The translations under genes and the position numbers were made by a program. The notes under the pieces were generated by a model. The model saw nothing but the letters and a program-made list of their open reading frames with translations, was not told the DNA's origin and made no database searches. DNA of 64,000 bases from Flavobacteriales bacterium (GTDB taxonomy: Bacteria; Bacteroidota; Bacteroidia; NS11-12g; UBA9320): positions 1 to 64,000 of the forward strand of contig JACJZT010000002.1 in assembly GCA_020635455.1 (NCBI GenBank). Direction: 5' to 3'. Positions 9,544 through 19,619 of this stretch are shown here, piece after piece; positions within the stretch are counted from its first letter, which is position 1; each line of letters begins with the position of its first letter.

Positions 9544-10320
9544 ATGAAAAAGTTCAACTTCAAAATGGTTTTTGTTTTAACAGTATACCTTGTAGTGTCA
9601 AATAATAATTTAATGGCTCAGTGGTCAGGGTCTTGCCCTGCCACCACTAATTGCGATGTTGGTATATCAACTACTTCGCCAACTGCTTACTTTCATGTTT
9701 CTCCAACCTATAGTGGTGGAATGTGGCCGATGTTATACCCATTAATTTTAGCTGACTACAATTTATTTGGTACGCAGGTAACTACTTTTTCTGCATATAA
9801 TAATGGCAAAGTAGGAATAGGTACGGCAAGTCCCACATCGACATGTCATGTTGTGGGCAGTACTCTATTACAAGGTAATACAGAAATTCAAGGAAATACT
9901 ATTATGAAAGGGAGCCTAACGATAAATGATGGAACTGCCAATCAATTTAAGGTAGATAATTCTGGTTTTATGATTGCTAGACAAGTTGACGTTCATTTAG
10001 ACCCGATTCCCGATTATGTTTTTCATTCATATTTTGACCAAGATAGTGCCTTATACTATGACAGTATTGGATTATATAAATCTATGACTTTAGAAGAGGT
10101 GGATACATTTATTCAAATAAACAGACATTTACCAGGAATAAAGAGTGCTACTGAATACCAAAAAACTGGAACTATCAATATCGGTGAATTACAATTAAAA
10201 ATGTTAGAGAAAATTGAGGAACTTACTCTATATAATATTCAGTTAGTGAAAGAAATTCAGGAGTTAAAAAAGAAGCAAATTGAGTTAGAAAAAATGATTA
10301 TTCCACTATCAAAAAACTAA
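9544..10320 (+). CDS. secreted surface protein with C-terminal coiled coil
   Basis: The 258-aa product has a signal peptide (MKKFNFKMVFVLTVYLVVS, cleaved near MAQ). A beta-rich region contains the motif VGIGTASPT that is common in Bacteroidota fibre-like proteins. The C-terminal part reads LEEVDTFIQINRHLPGIKS and then a coiled coil (about 205-255) rich in Lys and Glu. This tail is typical of tail-fibre-like, probably trimeric, surface proteins. A TACTTTTG element at 9504-9511 would start transcription near 9516, after the earlier ATG at 9514, so 9544 is the better start. It heads a three-gene unit with the lipoprotein (4 nt downstream) and the protease. Confidence 0.7.
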   Translation: MKKFNFKMVFVLTVYLVVSNNNLMAQWSGSCPATTNCDVGISTTSPTAYFHVSPTYSGGMWPMLYPLILADYNLFGTQVTTFSAYNNGKVGIGTASPTSTCHVVGSTLLQGNTEIQGNTIMKGSLTINDGTANQFKVDNSGFMIARQVDVHLDPIPDYVFHSYFDQDSALYYDSIGLYKSMTLEEVDTFIQINRHLPGIKSATEYQKTGTINIGELQLKMLEKIEELTLYNIQLVKEIQELKKKQIELEKMIIPLSKN

Positions 10321-10324
10321 CACT

Positions 10325-10912
10325 ATGAAATCTCTCATATTATTAGGTCTGTTAGGATCTTTATTATTCCAATCATGCAGAGACAAAGACCCAGAACCGA
10401 TTAAAACCACATTAGAACTTTCCGCAGAAATGATTAGTTATTTTGTGAATTTTGAGGTTGGTACTAAATGGATATACCAGGATACGATTAATAAAACTAA
10501 CTTTGACACTATTGAGTTAATATCTAAAGAAAATATGGATGTTAATGACGGTAGTGGAACCCTATCAAAAGGATTTGTACTTTACTATAAACCAAAAAAA
10601 TCCAAAGATTTTAAAGTTTTTGTCAGTCCTGGTAATAGTGGAATCCACTATGTAAAAGTTGACCCCTTAGTTACAGCAGCTGGAAAAATTGTTTTCGAGA
10701 ATAATAATGGTATTTGGACAACAGGTGTTACATATTATGATAGTATTGAACTTAACAAGATTAAATACTATAATGTTATTGAGAGTAACTCTAAAAATTC
10801 CTATCAATATTTAATGAAAATTTCAAAATCAACGGGAATGGTTTTCTTTTATCATATAGACGGAGGATCTATTATAGCAGCATATACACTAATAAAAATG
10901 CACAAACCATGA
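10325..10912 (+). CDS. lipoprotein of unknown function, 195 aa
   Basis: A short signal sequence ends in a lipobox (LLFQSC), so the mature protein should be lipid-anchored at Cys 18. The rest is a soluble, beta-rich domain with the motif FEVGTKWIYQDT, seen in many Bacteroidota lipoproteins that begin with a wall-like beta-sandwich. No catalytic motif is visible. It lies between the coiled-coil protein and the protease, overlapping the latter by 4 bp (ATGA), so the three are probably translated from one mRNA. Confidence 0.7.
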   Translation: MKSLILLGLLGSLLFQSCRDKDPEPIKTTLELSAEMISYFVNFEVGTKWIYQDTINKTNFDTIELISKENMDVNDGSGTLSKGFVLYYKPKKSKDFKVFVSPGNSGIHYVKVDPLVTAAGKIVFENNNGIWTTGVTYYDSIELNKIKYYNVIESNSKNSYQYLMKISKSTGMVFFYHIDGGSIIAAYTLIKMHKP

Positions 10913-12489
10913 ATGAGTATATTTTAAGAATATTTTATCTTTTTGCACTATCGTGTCTAAGTTTTCAATCAACAGCACAACCTCCCCAATGTGGTTATTC
11001 AGCTGCCTTATATTATCATTTACCAAATAATACTATACCAATTATTAATTTGCCATATTTTAACAATGAAGAATTAATTGAACGGGATACTTGTACAAAA
11101 TGTGGTTTGGGTTACGGGGTTGATGCCATCGCAAATTTTGATTTTTGGGAACGATGTCAGTTACAAATCGTTAGCAATGGTTATGAATATGTAGAGGTAT
11201 ACAGATTGAAGATTGTATCACCTTCTGCAAAGGCATTACACTTAATATTTGATAAATTTTCTTTAGGTCCGAATTCGCTTATGTTTCTATATAGTCCTAA
11301 TGACACTAATAGAATTCTTGGTGCCTATTCAATGGATAACAACAAAACTGATTCGTCATTTATCAGTAATTCGATACAGGATGGTCAAATGATCATTGAA
11401 ATAAATAGGAGACCAAGTTATCAAAATGAAAACAAAGGAATTCTTAAGGTAAATAAATTCATTCATGTTTATAAAAGCAGAAGTGATTTTGGAAGTTCAC
11501 TTAATTGCCATGAAAATGTGATTTGTGCTCCTTGGGCTAATGAATGGTGCAATCAAATAAGAAGTGTGGTCAAACTTCTTAGACATAAAATTAATGATGG
11601 TTGGTTCTTGTGTTCAGGAGTAGTTGTGAATAATACAAATAATGATTTTGATCCAATTATTCTTACAGCCAACCATTGCGTGGAAAGTGGCGATGACTTT
11701 GGTAATTGGAAAGCATTTTTTAATTTTCAAAGTATAACCTGTAGTCCTACTTCCAATGGGAATGATTTAATGACTCTTAATGGGATGGATATAGTTGTGC
11801 AAGACGCCGACTTTAATGGTTGCCCTGATATTGCCATACTGCGTTTGAGAGAGGAAATTCCTGCACAATATAATGTCTTTTTTAGTGGCTGGAATAGACG
11901 TGCATGGAGTTCATTGCCAAGTGATGATAGAGGAATTGGCATTCATCATCCAGCCGGAGATGTAAAAAAAATCTCGGAAGGATTTAGAGTGAATCCTTTA
12001 CTTTCAAGTTGTGTTAAAGTAAATTGGACAACAGGTTATGCTGAAGGGGGATCTTCCGGATCTCCATTGTTTGTTACAAGTAAGGAAGTTATTGGGGTAT
12101 TATCTTGGAACTGGCACGAAGAAGATAATTGTGATGATGATGCTAATTTTTTCTACAGTTGGATTCATAAAAGTTGGACATCACTTCAACCTCATTTAGC
12201 ACCTTCAAATGAAGAAGCTTTAACTCATTCTGGTTTAGACCCAATTTTGGCCTGTCAACCAATTTTAATACTTACCAAAAGTTTTTTCCCAGGTAATGAT
12301 TGGCAAAAGAAGAATAGGATAACAATACAAGCTGCTAACCAAATTGTTGCTGCAAATTCAATTGAGAATTCCCCATTTAATTCCCCACCGTTTAATTCAG
12401 ATTATATTATTACTGCTGGGGACCGTATAACTATTTTACCCGGTTTTAGAATAAATACCCCATTGCATTCTAGATTTACAGGCATTTAA
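10909..12489 (+). CDS. secreted trypsin-like serine protease (lysyl-endopeptidase type), truncated by an in-frame stop
   Basis: The 526-aa frame has a signal peptide, an N-terminal propeptide-like region and a chymotrypsin-fold domain. The catalytic His is in ILTANHC (about residue 250), the Asp in PDIAILRL and the Ser in EGGSSGSPLF. A beta-strand region follows (ITIQAANQIVA, then ITAGDRITILPGF), normal for Bacteroidota secreted proteases. Translation stops at TAA 12487-12489, but the same frame stays open for 134 further codons and encodes a T9SS sorting domain. Without it the enzyme could reach the periplasm but should not be exported by T9SS. A sequencing error at the stop is the main alternative. 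Confidence 0.8.
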   Translation: MNEYILRIFYLFALSCLSFQSTAQPPQCGYSAALYYHLPNNTIPIINLPYFNNEELIERDTCTKCGLGYGVDAIANFDFWERCQLQIVSNGYEYVEVYRLKIVSPSAKALHLIFDKFSLGPNSLMFLYSPNDTNRILGAYSMDNNKTDSSFISNSIQDGQMIIEINRRPSYQNENKGILKVNKFIHVYKSRSDFGSSLNCHENVICAPWANEWCNQIRSVVKLLRHKINDGWFLCSGVVVNNTNNDFDPIILTANHCVESGDDFGNWKAFFNFQSITCSPTSNGNDLMTLNGMDIVVQDADFNGCPDIAILRLREEIPAQYNVFFSGWNRRAWSSLPSDDRGIGIHHPAGDVKKISEGFRVNPLLSSCVKVNWTTGYAEGGSSGSPLFVTSKEVIGVLSWNWHEEDNCDDDANFFYSWIHKSWTSLQPHLAPSNEEALTHSGLDPILACQPILILTKSFFPGNDWQKKNRITIQAANQIVAANSIENSPFNSPPFNSDYIITAGDRITILPGFRINTPLHSRFTGI

Positions 12490-12894
12490 AGCAATTTATT
12501 TGATATTGGTAATCAAAATCGAGTAAGTTTTCAGATTGCCCCTTGTCAACCTTTTATTGATGAATGTGGGTTTAATCACGAAAATTCATTTATTATTCAA
12601 AATGATAGATCGGAAAGTAAAGTAAGAAGTGATATAGGTGAACTAAGTTTTCAATGTAAGATATTCCCTAATCCTAGTAAAGGCTCTCCCGAATTAAACA
12701 TATCCTCAAATCAAGGAATTCGAAGTATTGAAATTTATAATGTTTATGGTTCAATTATTTACTCAAATAACAATATTTCAAATGAAAGTATTAAACTAGC
12801 GATTCCATTGAAAAACTTTTCTAAAGGTATATATTTTATCTCCATTAAACCTCAAAATGGGGATAAAAGTAATATGAAATTTATAATTGACTAA
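12490..12894 (+). pseudogene. detached T9SS sorting domain of the upstream protease
   Basis: This stretch is in the same frame as the protease gene and has no stop until TAA 12892-12894. It encodes an extension with the Cys-rich motif PCQPFIDECGF and then a type A sorting domain (IFPNPSKGSPELNIS to MKFIID). It contains no plausible start for separate translation. Only the single TAA at 12487-12489 separates the two parts, so the gene was one of about 661 codons. Confidence 0.8.
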
Positions 12895-12919
12895 GTATTC
12901 TGTCAAATAAAATGGCTGC

Positions 12920-13049
12920 TGGTAACAGCGGGCCGTAGCGCAATGCTGGCTTTATAGTATAGGAAAGTTCCTTCTCTGAACTTATTTTTGTCTAAGGCGA
13001 AAGTTTGCGTCTTTGTAAAGGCACTGCGCAAGCCCGCGAGCCGTTATAG
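12920..13049 (+). other. attC4 integron recombination site (arm family D)
   Basis: R'' TGGTAAC (12920-12926; extended GCTGGTAAC) is the complement of cassette 4's start GTTACCAGC. R' is GTTATAG (13043-13049). The left arm is GCGGGCCGTAGCGCAATGC. Promoter-like module: ATAG 12959-12962, 20 nt, TATTTTTG 12983-12990. Confidence 0.9.
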
Positions 13050-13177
13050 CTGATGTCGCTCCTGCGCGCAAATCCATTTCATAAAATAAGTTATTTATAC
13101 TTTCATGGAAATATTAACCTTAATCGGAAAGCTCATTCCTACAACACCGCTAAATGTAAAACCAATAGAGTTCAACT

Positions 13178-14152
13178 TTATGACTTCTTAATTTCTTTTG
13201 CTAATCTTTCAAAAACTTCGGGTTTAAATGCCTGGCCTATAAAATCTCTGGTATAGATGCATTCAGCATTCGCATTGTTAAAAACCATTATAGATGACCC
13301 TTGTGTATCGTCTCTCATAGCTATGGCATAATAGAATTGCTCTCCGCTAATTATTTTTTCATTAAGTTGTTCGAAAGAGATCAATTCGTATTTATATGGG
13401 TATTTTGCCATAAGTTTTTTTATATCCCAAGGTTCACCTTGGGCACACCAACCCCGAATTAATATTGAGGAGGTTATATAAATGGTTTCATCTTTAAGTT
13501 TAGGGAGTTCCTCGCGGTTAATTGCTACACTGTGGCAATTTAGGCTTGACTTTTTATCGAGATTTTCCTGGATTAATTTTAGATAATTTGCTACAATTCC
13601 GGATTTAAGATTATCTATTTCAGCTTTATTCTCTAAATAATCCAGTAAAGCTTTACCACTGGTTGCCTCACCAAAACCACTTTTCTTCCCGGCATTGATA
13701 TAAATTTTTTGCATTTCGCAACTTAATGAAATAGGGATTTTAGCATACGTTATCTTATTTGAAGAATTGTCTCCCGATAGTGTTCTGAATTTCCAAAGTT
13801 CAAGATAAATGTACCTTAATCCACCACTTTCTTTATAAACGTATCCAAAACTTATAAAGGCAGCATTCTTCTCTCTTACATGTTCGACTGCCTCTTCCTT
13901 ACTTACAACTTTTATTTCACAATAATCCCACGCACTCTTTATAACCTTTTCGATGCTATCACGACTTTCATTTTTATTTTCAGGACAAATAAAATAAACG
14001 GTTGAATTTTTCAGCTTCTTATAATCGTCATCCTTGAGTGGTTGATCCAGACAGCTTTGACTTTCCATACCATTTACTACTACCTGTCCTTTTGTTATCC
14101 CAGGATTTAATAGAATGAAAATAATTGATAGTTTGAGGAATAATTTATTCAT
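13178..14152 (-). CDS. secreted protein of unknown function, 324 aa
   Basis: A signal peptide (MNKLFLKLSIIFILLNPGITKG) is followed by a mixed alpha/beta protein with no recognised motif. It has no lipobox and no T9SS sorting domain, so the periplasm is the likely place. The gene is on the minus strand, pointing towards attC4 and away from the lipoprotein at 14306. The two genes of cassette 5 are thus divergent and share the 153-bp spacer. The sequence looks intact. Confidence 0.65.
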   Translation of the reverse strand: MNKLFLKLSIIFILLNPGITKGQVVVNGMESQSCLDQPLKDDDYKKLKNSTVYFICPENKNESRDSIEKVIKSAWDYCEIKVVSKEEAVEHVREKNAAFISFGYVYKESGGLRYIYLELWKFRTLSGDNSSNKITYAKIPISLSCEMQKIYINAGKKSGFGEATSGKALLDYLENKAEIDNLKSGIVANYLKLIQENLDKKSSLNCHSVAINREELPKLKDETIYITSSILIRGWCAQGEPWDIKKLMAKYPYKYELISFEQLNEKIISGEQFYYAIAMRDDTQGSSIMVFNNANAECIYTRDFIGQAFKPEVFERLAKEIKKS

Positions 14153-14305
14153 AACATTTCGACATTAAAAAATTTATTAAATTTAAGGTAAATTTAAGTT
14201 TTGTTCATTTGATAAATTGCATTCAAATGTAATTTCTTCCATTAAAATAATAATACTTGCTTTTTAAATTTCTTTTTTTTTTTTTGACAAATTTTAAATC
14301 TCCGT
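14153..14305. promoter_or_regulatory. divergent intergenic region with a T13 tract
   Basis: This spacer between two divergent genes must hold both promoters, but I find no clear TTTG-N20-TAnnTTTG on either strand. It has a run of 13 T (14273-14285) about 20 bp before the + strand start codon. Such tracts can vary in length and alter promoter strength; this is inference only. Confidence 0.35.
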
Positions 14306-14842
14306 ATGAAACCAAAATTCTCTAAAATCATGTTCGTTCTGGGCCTTTGTTGCGCAGCATTATTTTATAATTCCTGCAAAACTGGTGGTAGTGATCCTGT
14401 ACCTGACCCAAACCCAAATCCTACAACAGATGAAATGTATATCATTTTGAATGGTCAAAAAATTATTTGTAAAGTTCCTGCCAAAAAATATAGAACATAT
14501 ATACATCCAAGTTTAAAAGATACCTGTCTTGAATGGATAGGAAATATTCCAATTGGAGCAGGAGGAGATACAACTTTAGACATTCGACATGGAGGTCCAA
14601 GAGTTAGTGGGGTTAATTATAAAGTTAAGGATATTGCAGTTAAGGATGACGAAGTAAGTTGCAATATTCAATGGTCGATTGTGGCCGGTAAGCCTGCTGT
14701 AAATATCGATGGTGGCAATTATACAATTGAAAAGAAAAATGGCAAGTGGGTCTCAACTTTGAAAAATGGTACAGGATACGACGCAAATGTTGCTGGAAAG
14801 AACTATACAGATATAGAATTTAGAATTGTTTGGCCTGAATAG
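14306..14842 (+). CDS. lipoprotein of unknown function, 178 aa
   Basis: The signal sequence ends in a lipobox (ALFYNSC) with Cys 24 as the likely lipid-modified residue. A Pro-rich linker (DPVPDPNPNPTT) follows, a usual spacer that holds a domain away from the membrane. The remaining 130 residues form a beta-rich domain that I do not recognise. It is in attC orientation and 125 bp from attC5. Confidence 0.7.
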   Translation: MKPKFSKIMFVLGLCCAALFYNSCKTGGSDPVPDPNPNPTTDEMYIILNGQKIICKVPAKKYRTYIHPSLKDTCLEWIGNIPIGAGGDTTLDIRHGGPRVSGVNYKVKDIAVKDDEVSCNIQWSIVAGKPAVNIDGGNYTIEKKNGKWVSTLKNGTGYDANVAGKNYTDIEFRIVWPE

Positions 14843-14967
14843 GAATGATAATTCTGAATGAATTATTCGTTACTTAGAGATTCGCAGTCACAAAATATTA
14901 ATGTATAATTCTTGGTTTGGAGAATTCAAAATGTCTCAATTACTTTTCTACCTAATGCGCCACCAAG

Positions 14968-15095
14968 CTATAACACCACGCTTGTGAAATGCGGAATTTC
15001 AGGTTAGGAAAGCTCATTCTCCAATCGTACATTTGACTTCAAACAAAGTGAACGTCTTCGGAAACCGCACTTCACAAGCCTGGAGACCGTTACCG
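14968..15095 (+). other. attC5 integron recombination site (arm family A)
   Basis: R'' CTATAAC (14968-14974; extended AGCTATAAC) is the complement of cassette 5's start GTTATAGCT. R' is GTTACCG (15089-15095). The left arm is CGCTTGTGAAATGCGG, complementary to the right arm with one mismatch. Promoter-like module: TTAG 15004-15007, 20 nt, TACATTTG 15028-15035. Confidence 0.9.
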
Positions 15096-15113
15096 CCAAT
15101 TCCCCACGAAACA

Positions 15114-18100
15114 CTAATTGCTCACAATCATTATTTTTCCATAAGAATAATTGTCAAGTGCAATCCTTACATGATAGATTCCCGGGTTTAGTATTAAATC
15201 AAAAGTATTCGTTAAATTACTCATAAAGCCAGAATAAATGGTTTGTCCCAAACTGTTTATTATTTCTAATTTCATTTCAGAATCAGGTTCAGAGATTTCA
15301 ATGTTAAACTTGCCAGTGTTTGGATTCGGGTATAATCTGATCTTGTTTCCAACTACGAAAGACTGAACTAACCCGGAAATTAGTATTTCTATACAAGTAT
15401 CCGAAATGCAACCTGCCAGATTGGTGACTTTCAGGCAAGCTTTATATTTTCCGGAAGGAAATTTAGTGTACGAATAGCTCTGATCAGGCTTATTGGTACT
15501 TTCAGTTCCTCCGTCACCAAAATCCCATACATAAAGATCACCATTGTTCTCATTGGCTTTAAAGCTTACATTCTGTCCTGAGGTGGTATAGGAAAATCCT
15601 TTTTCAGGGAAGGCATGCACCGTAACGGCCTTGATAATAGAATCAGAACAACCATCCTTTACATTGGCTACCATTTTAACATTGTAAGTAAGGGTTACAC
15701 CATTGATTAGGTATTGATGTAAAGGGGATTCTATATTTGAACTATTGCCATCACCGAAATACCATATGTAATTTACTATTCCATCTGACAAAAGAGTATG
15801 GTTTATGAAAATTACAGAAGAATCTTCACAAACATCATCCGCCTTAAAGTCTGCTTTGGCATGAGGTTTTACAATAATGTTCCGGCTAACAGTATTCTTA
15901 CAACCATTGTCTGCTGTTATTTTTAGGAAAACCTTCTTTGTTCCGGAGCTAGTGAATTTGTAGAAAGGGTCCTTTTGGTCTGAACTGTCTATATTATCAA
16001 AGTACCACTGATATTTTGGATTGACTGATGGGGATGGAAAGGAACCAGTAAATTCAAAAGCAATCGGTTTGAGGTTACAAGTTCCAACTACACTGAAATT
16101 TGCTACCGGATTTTCAAGCACTGTTACTTTTTTTACAATTGTATCCGGATTCGCTGTACAACCATCGTCTACAAATAGTTTGAGGATTTTAGTTCCTCCT
16201 GATTTAGGAAAATGGGAGGCTACTTCAAAATTCAAATAAGATGAATCACCTATCAGGACATGGTCTAAAAACCATTGGTAGGAATACCCCATAATTCCAC
16301 CGCCACTAACCTTTGCCACAAGATTCATTTCATCCTTAAGGCAGAGCATTGTATCGCTTAAAGCCCCGCTCCTTGATTGAATGCTTGTAGTTAACTTTGG
16401 GTGGACATAAATGTTAAAAATTTGAGTATCTCCAAATTCAACACAACCATCGTTGACGGTTAATTCAATTTTGGTGTTCTTATTCTGAGTAAATAAAAGC
16501 GTATCACTTTTTGATAAAATGGACTGGTCAAAAATATCTTTCCATTGCCAGTGATAGTTTTTCGACAGACCTCCATTTGCTTTAGCTATTAGCCACAATA
16601 CATTTCCGTTACAAACAATTGTGTCCCTAAATCCTTTATTTAATAAAACCGGTGTTCTGATACCCAAATTGAAATATGTGGTATCTTGATTATTGGTGCA
16701 ACTATCGCTCAGAATAATGGCAAATCTTTCAATTGGAACAGTCGGCGTATACTCAAATGTGTCTCTTGTCGAAAGTTTTCCATGCTTTAGTTTAAACCAT
16801 ACCTTATTGGAAGCAATATAATGCCATTGCCAATGATAAAAGGAAGAATCTCCTCCTGTGAAATGCACCGGAAGTGAAATACTACCTTCACAAACACTTG
16901 AATCTGTAAAGGCAAGGTTGGATTTTAATGGAGGTCTGACTGTTATGGTTTTGTATGCTGTATCAGGTGCACCACAACCACTGCTGTCTCCAATTATTAT
17001 TTGATAAGTTTGAGTTTCTAAAGGCCAGACCAAAGGGTCACGTTTTGAAGAATCATCCATATTTAGCATTGGACTCCAGAACCATTTTGTACCTCCGTAA
17101 GTATGAATTCTTATTGAATCTCCTTTACATATTGTTTCAGTAGGGCCTGGATCAGCTTTGTCACGTGAGTAAATGAGTAATCTTAATGAATCTCTCAGGT
17201 AATAACTTTGAACATAAGGGTTTGTGCTTATGATCCTGATTCTGTAATTCGAAGAAGTGTTTAACTGTACTGAAGGCAATTTTCCAATGATCGTGCCTGC
17301 CTGGTTACTTTTAGTTCTACCTAATTCAGAAAATGTCAAATTAAAATCGCCATTCTCATCGCTTAATTGTGCAATAAATATGTTAGAGGTATCAAAATTC
17401 CCTAATTTGGTAAAGGGAATTAATATTGTATCCCCCGCACAATATGGTCCTGATAGAACTTTATTCCTTGTTATTGAGAAATCTGAAAGCCTTGTTAACC
17501 AAAAATCAAAATTGCCATTAGAACTTTTCTGAAATTTGCCAACCTTTATCTTACCCACAAATTGCCCACCTACAAAAACTGATTGGTTTGCCAGGGCATT
17601 TAATGCAAAAATATTTGATGTATTGTTTGACAGGGTATCTCCTCCGTTTGTTGCCCAGAGTACATTTCCCAGATAATCCAGCTTAAAAATTAAAGCATCC
17701 AAATTTCCAATTGGAAAATAGTATTCTCTTCCGTTTAATGCTATCCTTCCACTGAAATTAGAGCCACAATAAACGTATCCATCACTTGTCGTCAACCCTT
17801 GAAGACTATTAAACCTTCCCTTTGCTATAGTCTTAGGATGAAAAAACCATCTTGGTTTGAGGTCAAAATCCAAAGAAGCCACAAACATATCAGTCTCCCT
17901 TAGATCATATGATTTATATTCACTTCCAACCTTTTGATGCCCAAAATTAATACTATCAATAAATGCTCCGCCTATATATAAATATTCATTATCGGAAGCC
18001 AGACAATTTACTTCGAGATGTTTTTGATTTGAGAAATTGTAATTCTTAACATAGTTACCAAATGTATCGGTTTGAAGAATAAAACCTCCTGGGCCAACAA

Positions 18101-18875
18101 TAGTATCTTTGCCAATCTGTATTCCAATTGGATTAATCTTATTTCTTCGGTTATCAAAATCACCGGATAGGTACAATTGCCCTCCAATATTTAATATTGA
18201 ACTTAATCTGAATTCATCTGTAAAATCTTTGGCCGGACATTTCGACCACTTAATACTTCCGGAGCTAGTATCGATTTCGCCAAAAACATGATATATGTAT
18301 TGTGAGAAATAGGTATTAGCACCGATTTTAGAGCTATCCCATTGTGAAGAAATAAAATAATATTTTTCATTTGATACAGTAAAATAATTCAAGCTGGAAT
18401 TAATTCCATTCCCAATCTGCAAATTCCAAATAAGGTTAAAATTACGATCCAGCTTGGCAATAACAATTCTGCCTTTACTTATATCAAAGAATTTTGTTGC
18501 AATAAAACCTGATGATAACAATGTAAACCCTATGATGAAATTGCCATGTAAATCTCTTGCTAAAGTCTGTTTTAGAGTATTATCAGCTATCTTTTTTGCA
18601 TGTATTACTTTGCCTGAACTATCCAATCTTAATATACAGACCATTGATGTTGAATCACATGTAATGGTAATGGAATCATACTTGACTGAAAAATTCTTAC
18701 CATTGGTGTACGAAAGTGCAACACATCCTCCTTTGGGTTCAGCACAGACTCCAGATAGGAAATCCTGAGAGCTTCCACCAAAAGTTTTTAGCCATTCAAA
18801 ATTTTGAGAGTTTCCATCATTCCTAAAAATAACAAAAATGATTAAAAAAGAATATCGTAGACCCTTTTGTAACAT
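15114..18875 (-). CDS. giant secreted PKD-domain protein with T9SS sorting domain (G2)
   Basis: The 1253-aa product has a signal peptide from MLQKGLRYSFLIIFVIF. An N-terminal beta-repeat region of about 440 residues follows, then the PYCAGDTILIPF module, several Ig/PKD-like domains and two PKD domains with WYFGDG and WDFGDG. A type A sorting domain (YPNPNTGKF onward) ends the protein. An in-frame ATG 63 bp upstream would put a long charged stretch before the signal peptide, so 18875 is preferred. The stop lies 19 bp from R' of attC5. The partner gene at 18994-19395 is just upstream on the same strand. The tail resembles that of G4 (55670-59437), and the two cassettes start alike (GTTACCGCCAATT). 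Confidence 0.83.
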   Translation of the reverse strand: MLQKGLRYSFLIIFVIFRNDGNSQNFEWLKTFGGSSQDFLSGVCAEPKGGCVALSYTNGKNFSVKYDSITITCDSTSMVCILRLDSSGKVIHAKKIADNTLKQTLARDLHGNFIIGFTLLSSGFIATKFFDISKGRIVIAKLDRNFNLIWNLQIGNGINSSLNYFTVSNEKYYFISSQWDSSKIGANTYFSQYIYHVFGEIDTSSGSIKWSKCPAKDFTDEFRLSSILNIGGQLYLSGDFDNRRNKINPIGIQIGKDTIVGPGGFILQTDTFGNYVKNYNFSNQKHLEVNCLASDNEYLYIGGAFIDSINFGHQKVGSEYKSYDLRETDMFVASLDFDLKPRWFFHPKTIAKGRFNSLQGLTTSDGYVYCGSNFSGRIALNGREYYFPIGNLDALIFKLDYLGNVLWATNGGDTLSNNTSNIFALNALANQSVFVGGQFVGKIKVGKFQKSSNGNFDFWLTRLSDFSITRNKVLSGPYCAGDTILIPFTKLGNFDTSNIFIAQLSDENGDFNLTFSELGRTKSNQAGTIIGKLPSVQLNTSSNYRIRIISTNPYVQSYYLRDSLRLLIYSRDKADPGPTETICKGDSIRIHTYGGTKWFWSPMLNMDDSSKRDPLVWPLETQTYQIIIGDSSGCGAPDTAYKTITVRPPLKSNLAFTDSSVCEGSISLPVHFTGGDSSFYHWQWHYIASNKVWFKLKHGKLSTRDTFEYTPTVPIERFAIILSDSCTNNQDTTYFNLGIRTPVLLNKGFRDTIVCNGNVLWLIAKANGGLSKNYHWQWKDIFDQSILSKSDTLLFTQNKNTKIELTVNDGCVEFGDTQIFNIYVHPKLTTSIQSRSGALSDTMLCLKDEMNLVAKVSGGGIMGYSYQWFLDHVLIGDSSYLNFEVASHFPKSGGTKILKLFVDDGCTANPDTIVKKVTVLENPVANFSVVGTCNLKPIAFEFTGSFPSPSVNPKYQWYFDNIDSSDQKDPFYKFTSSGTKKVFLKITADNGCKNTVSRNIIVKPHAKADFKADDVCEDSSVIFINHTLLSDGIVNYIWYFGDGNSSNIESPLHQYLINGVTLTYNVKMVANVKDGCSDSIIKAVTVHAFPEKGFSYTTSGQNVSFKANENNGDLYVWDFGDGGTESTNKPDQSYSYTKFPSGKYKACLKVTNLAGCISDTCIEILISGLVQSFVVGNKIRLYPNPNTGKFNIEISEPDSEMKLEIINSLGQTIYSGFMSNLTNTFDLILNPGIYHVRIALDNYSYGKIMIVSN

Positions 18876-18993
18876 TAAAAAATCAGCATATTTTCTCAAA
18901 TTCGTTAATTGAAATGGCAAAATGCCACTTACATTCAAATATAGGTTAAAAAGAAAAAACGAGTGCCGTTGGAAAGTTGTTTTGGGAAGATTT

Positions 18994-19395
18994 TCAATTA
19001 ATATTAATGGTAATATGATGAGTGTTTAAGCCACATGTTGATTGATAACTTTCTGATATAGTGACATTATTTCCTCCGCAGCATGTTTTAGAAACGGAAT
19101 TAAATGGAAATAAGCCTGCAACTGCGTAAAATGTTATTGTTGTGCAGAAGCCTTGAGTGATTGTTATGTGGTCAATTGCCGTAGTTATAGGACAGACATT
19201 TGACCCGGTGTAAGAAGGAGAGTTCGTGGCAGTAATTTGGTCTAATGGATTATTAAGTGCATCATATGCTGTAACAACATAATCATTGCAAGATGAGAAA
19301 TTATTAACCTCAAACCACCAATTTTGAGCATTTACAAAAAAATTCGTGGTAAATAGAATTAGAAAAATAGCAGTTTTTAATAGATTGTTTTTCAT
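18994..19395 (-). CDS. small Cys-rich secreted protein, partner of G2
   Basis: The 133-aa protein has a signal peptide ending in VNAQ and a mature part of about 110 residues rich in beta-branched residues and Cys. It shares a plan with the small proteins at 51185-51649 and 63554-63952: an early Cys before a strand (SSCNDYVVTAYD), a middle Cys after a strand (GFCTTITFYAV), a Cys cluster (KTCCGG), and a C-terminus ending in alternating hydrophobic strands (HHITININ). All three lie directly upstream of a giant PKD gene. Function is unknown; a secreted beta-sandwich that works with the giant protein is an inference. Confidence 0.7.
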   Translation of the reverse strand: MKNNLLKTAIFLILFTTNFFVNAQNWWFEVNNFSSCNDYVVTAYDALNNPLDQITATNSPSYTGSNVCPITTAIDHITITQGFCTTITFYAVAGLFPFNSVSKTCCGGNNVTISESYQSTCGLNTHHITININ

Positions 19396-19559
19396 TTTTT
19401 TTTAAGATTAAGATTTTTTTAAAAATTACAATTGCATAAACATATGCAAAGGCCAATCATAACTTACTCCGGATAAGATATAATTGGAAAAGAAAGATTC
19501 GAAAATTTCAATACAAATAATGAACTTAGTTTTGTCATTAAACAAAAAAAATTATTTTG

Positions 19560-19567
19560 CCCCCCCC
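19560..19567 (-). repeat. homopolymeric G8 tract upstream of the small Cys-rich gene
   Basis: Eight C on the + strand (G8 in the sense of the gene) lie about 165 bp before the start codon at 19395. A G8 tract lies at the corresponding place (about 150 bp upstream) in cassette 25. The rest of 19396-19619 is AT-rich and shows no gene. Confidence 0.6.
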
Positions 19568-19619
19568 TTATTTTACATAATAATGACATAGCTTAAGGGT
19601 TGAAAGTAAACAGAACTGG

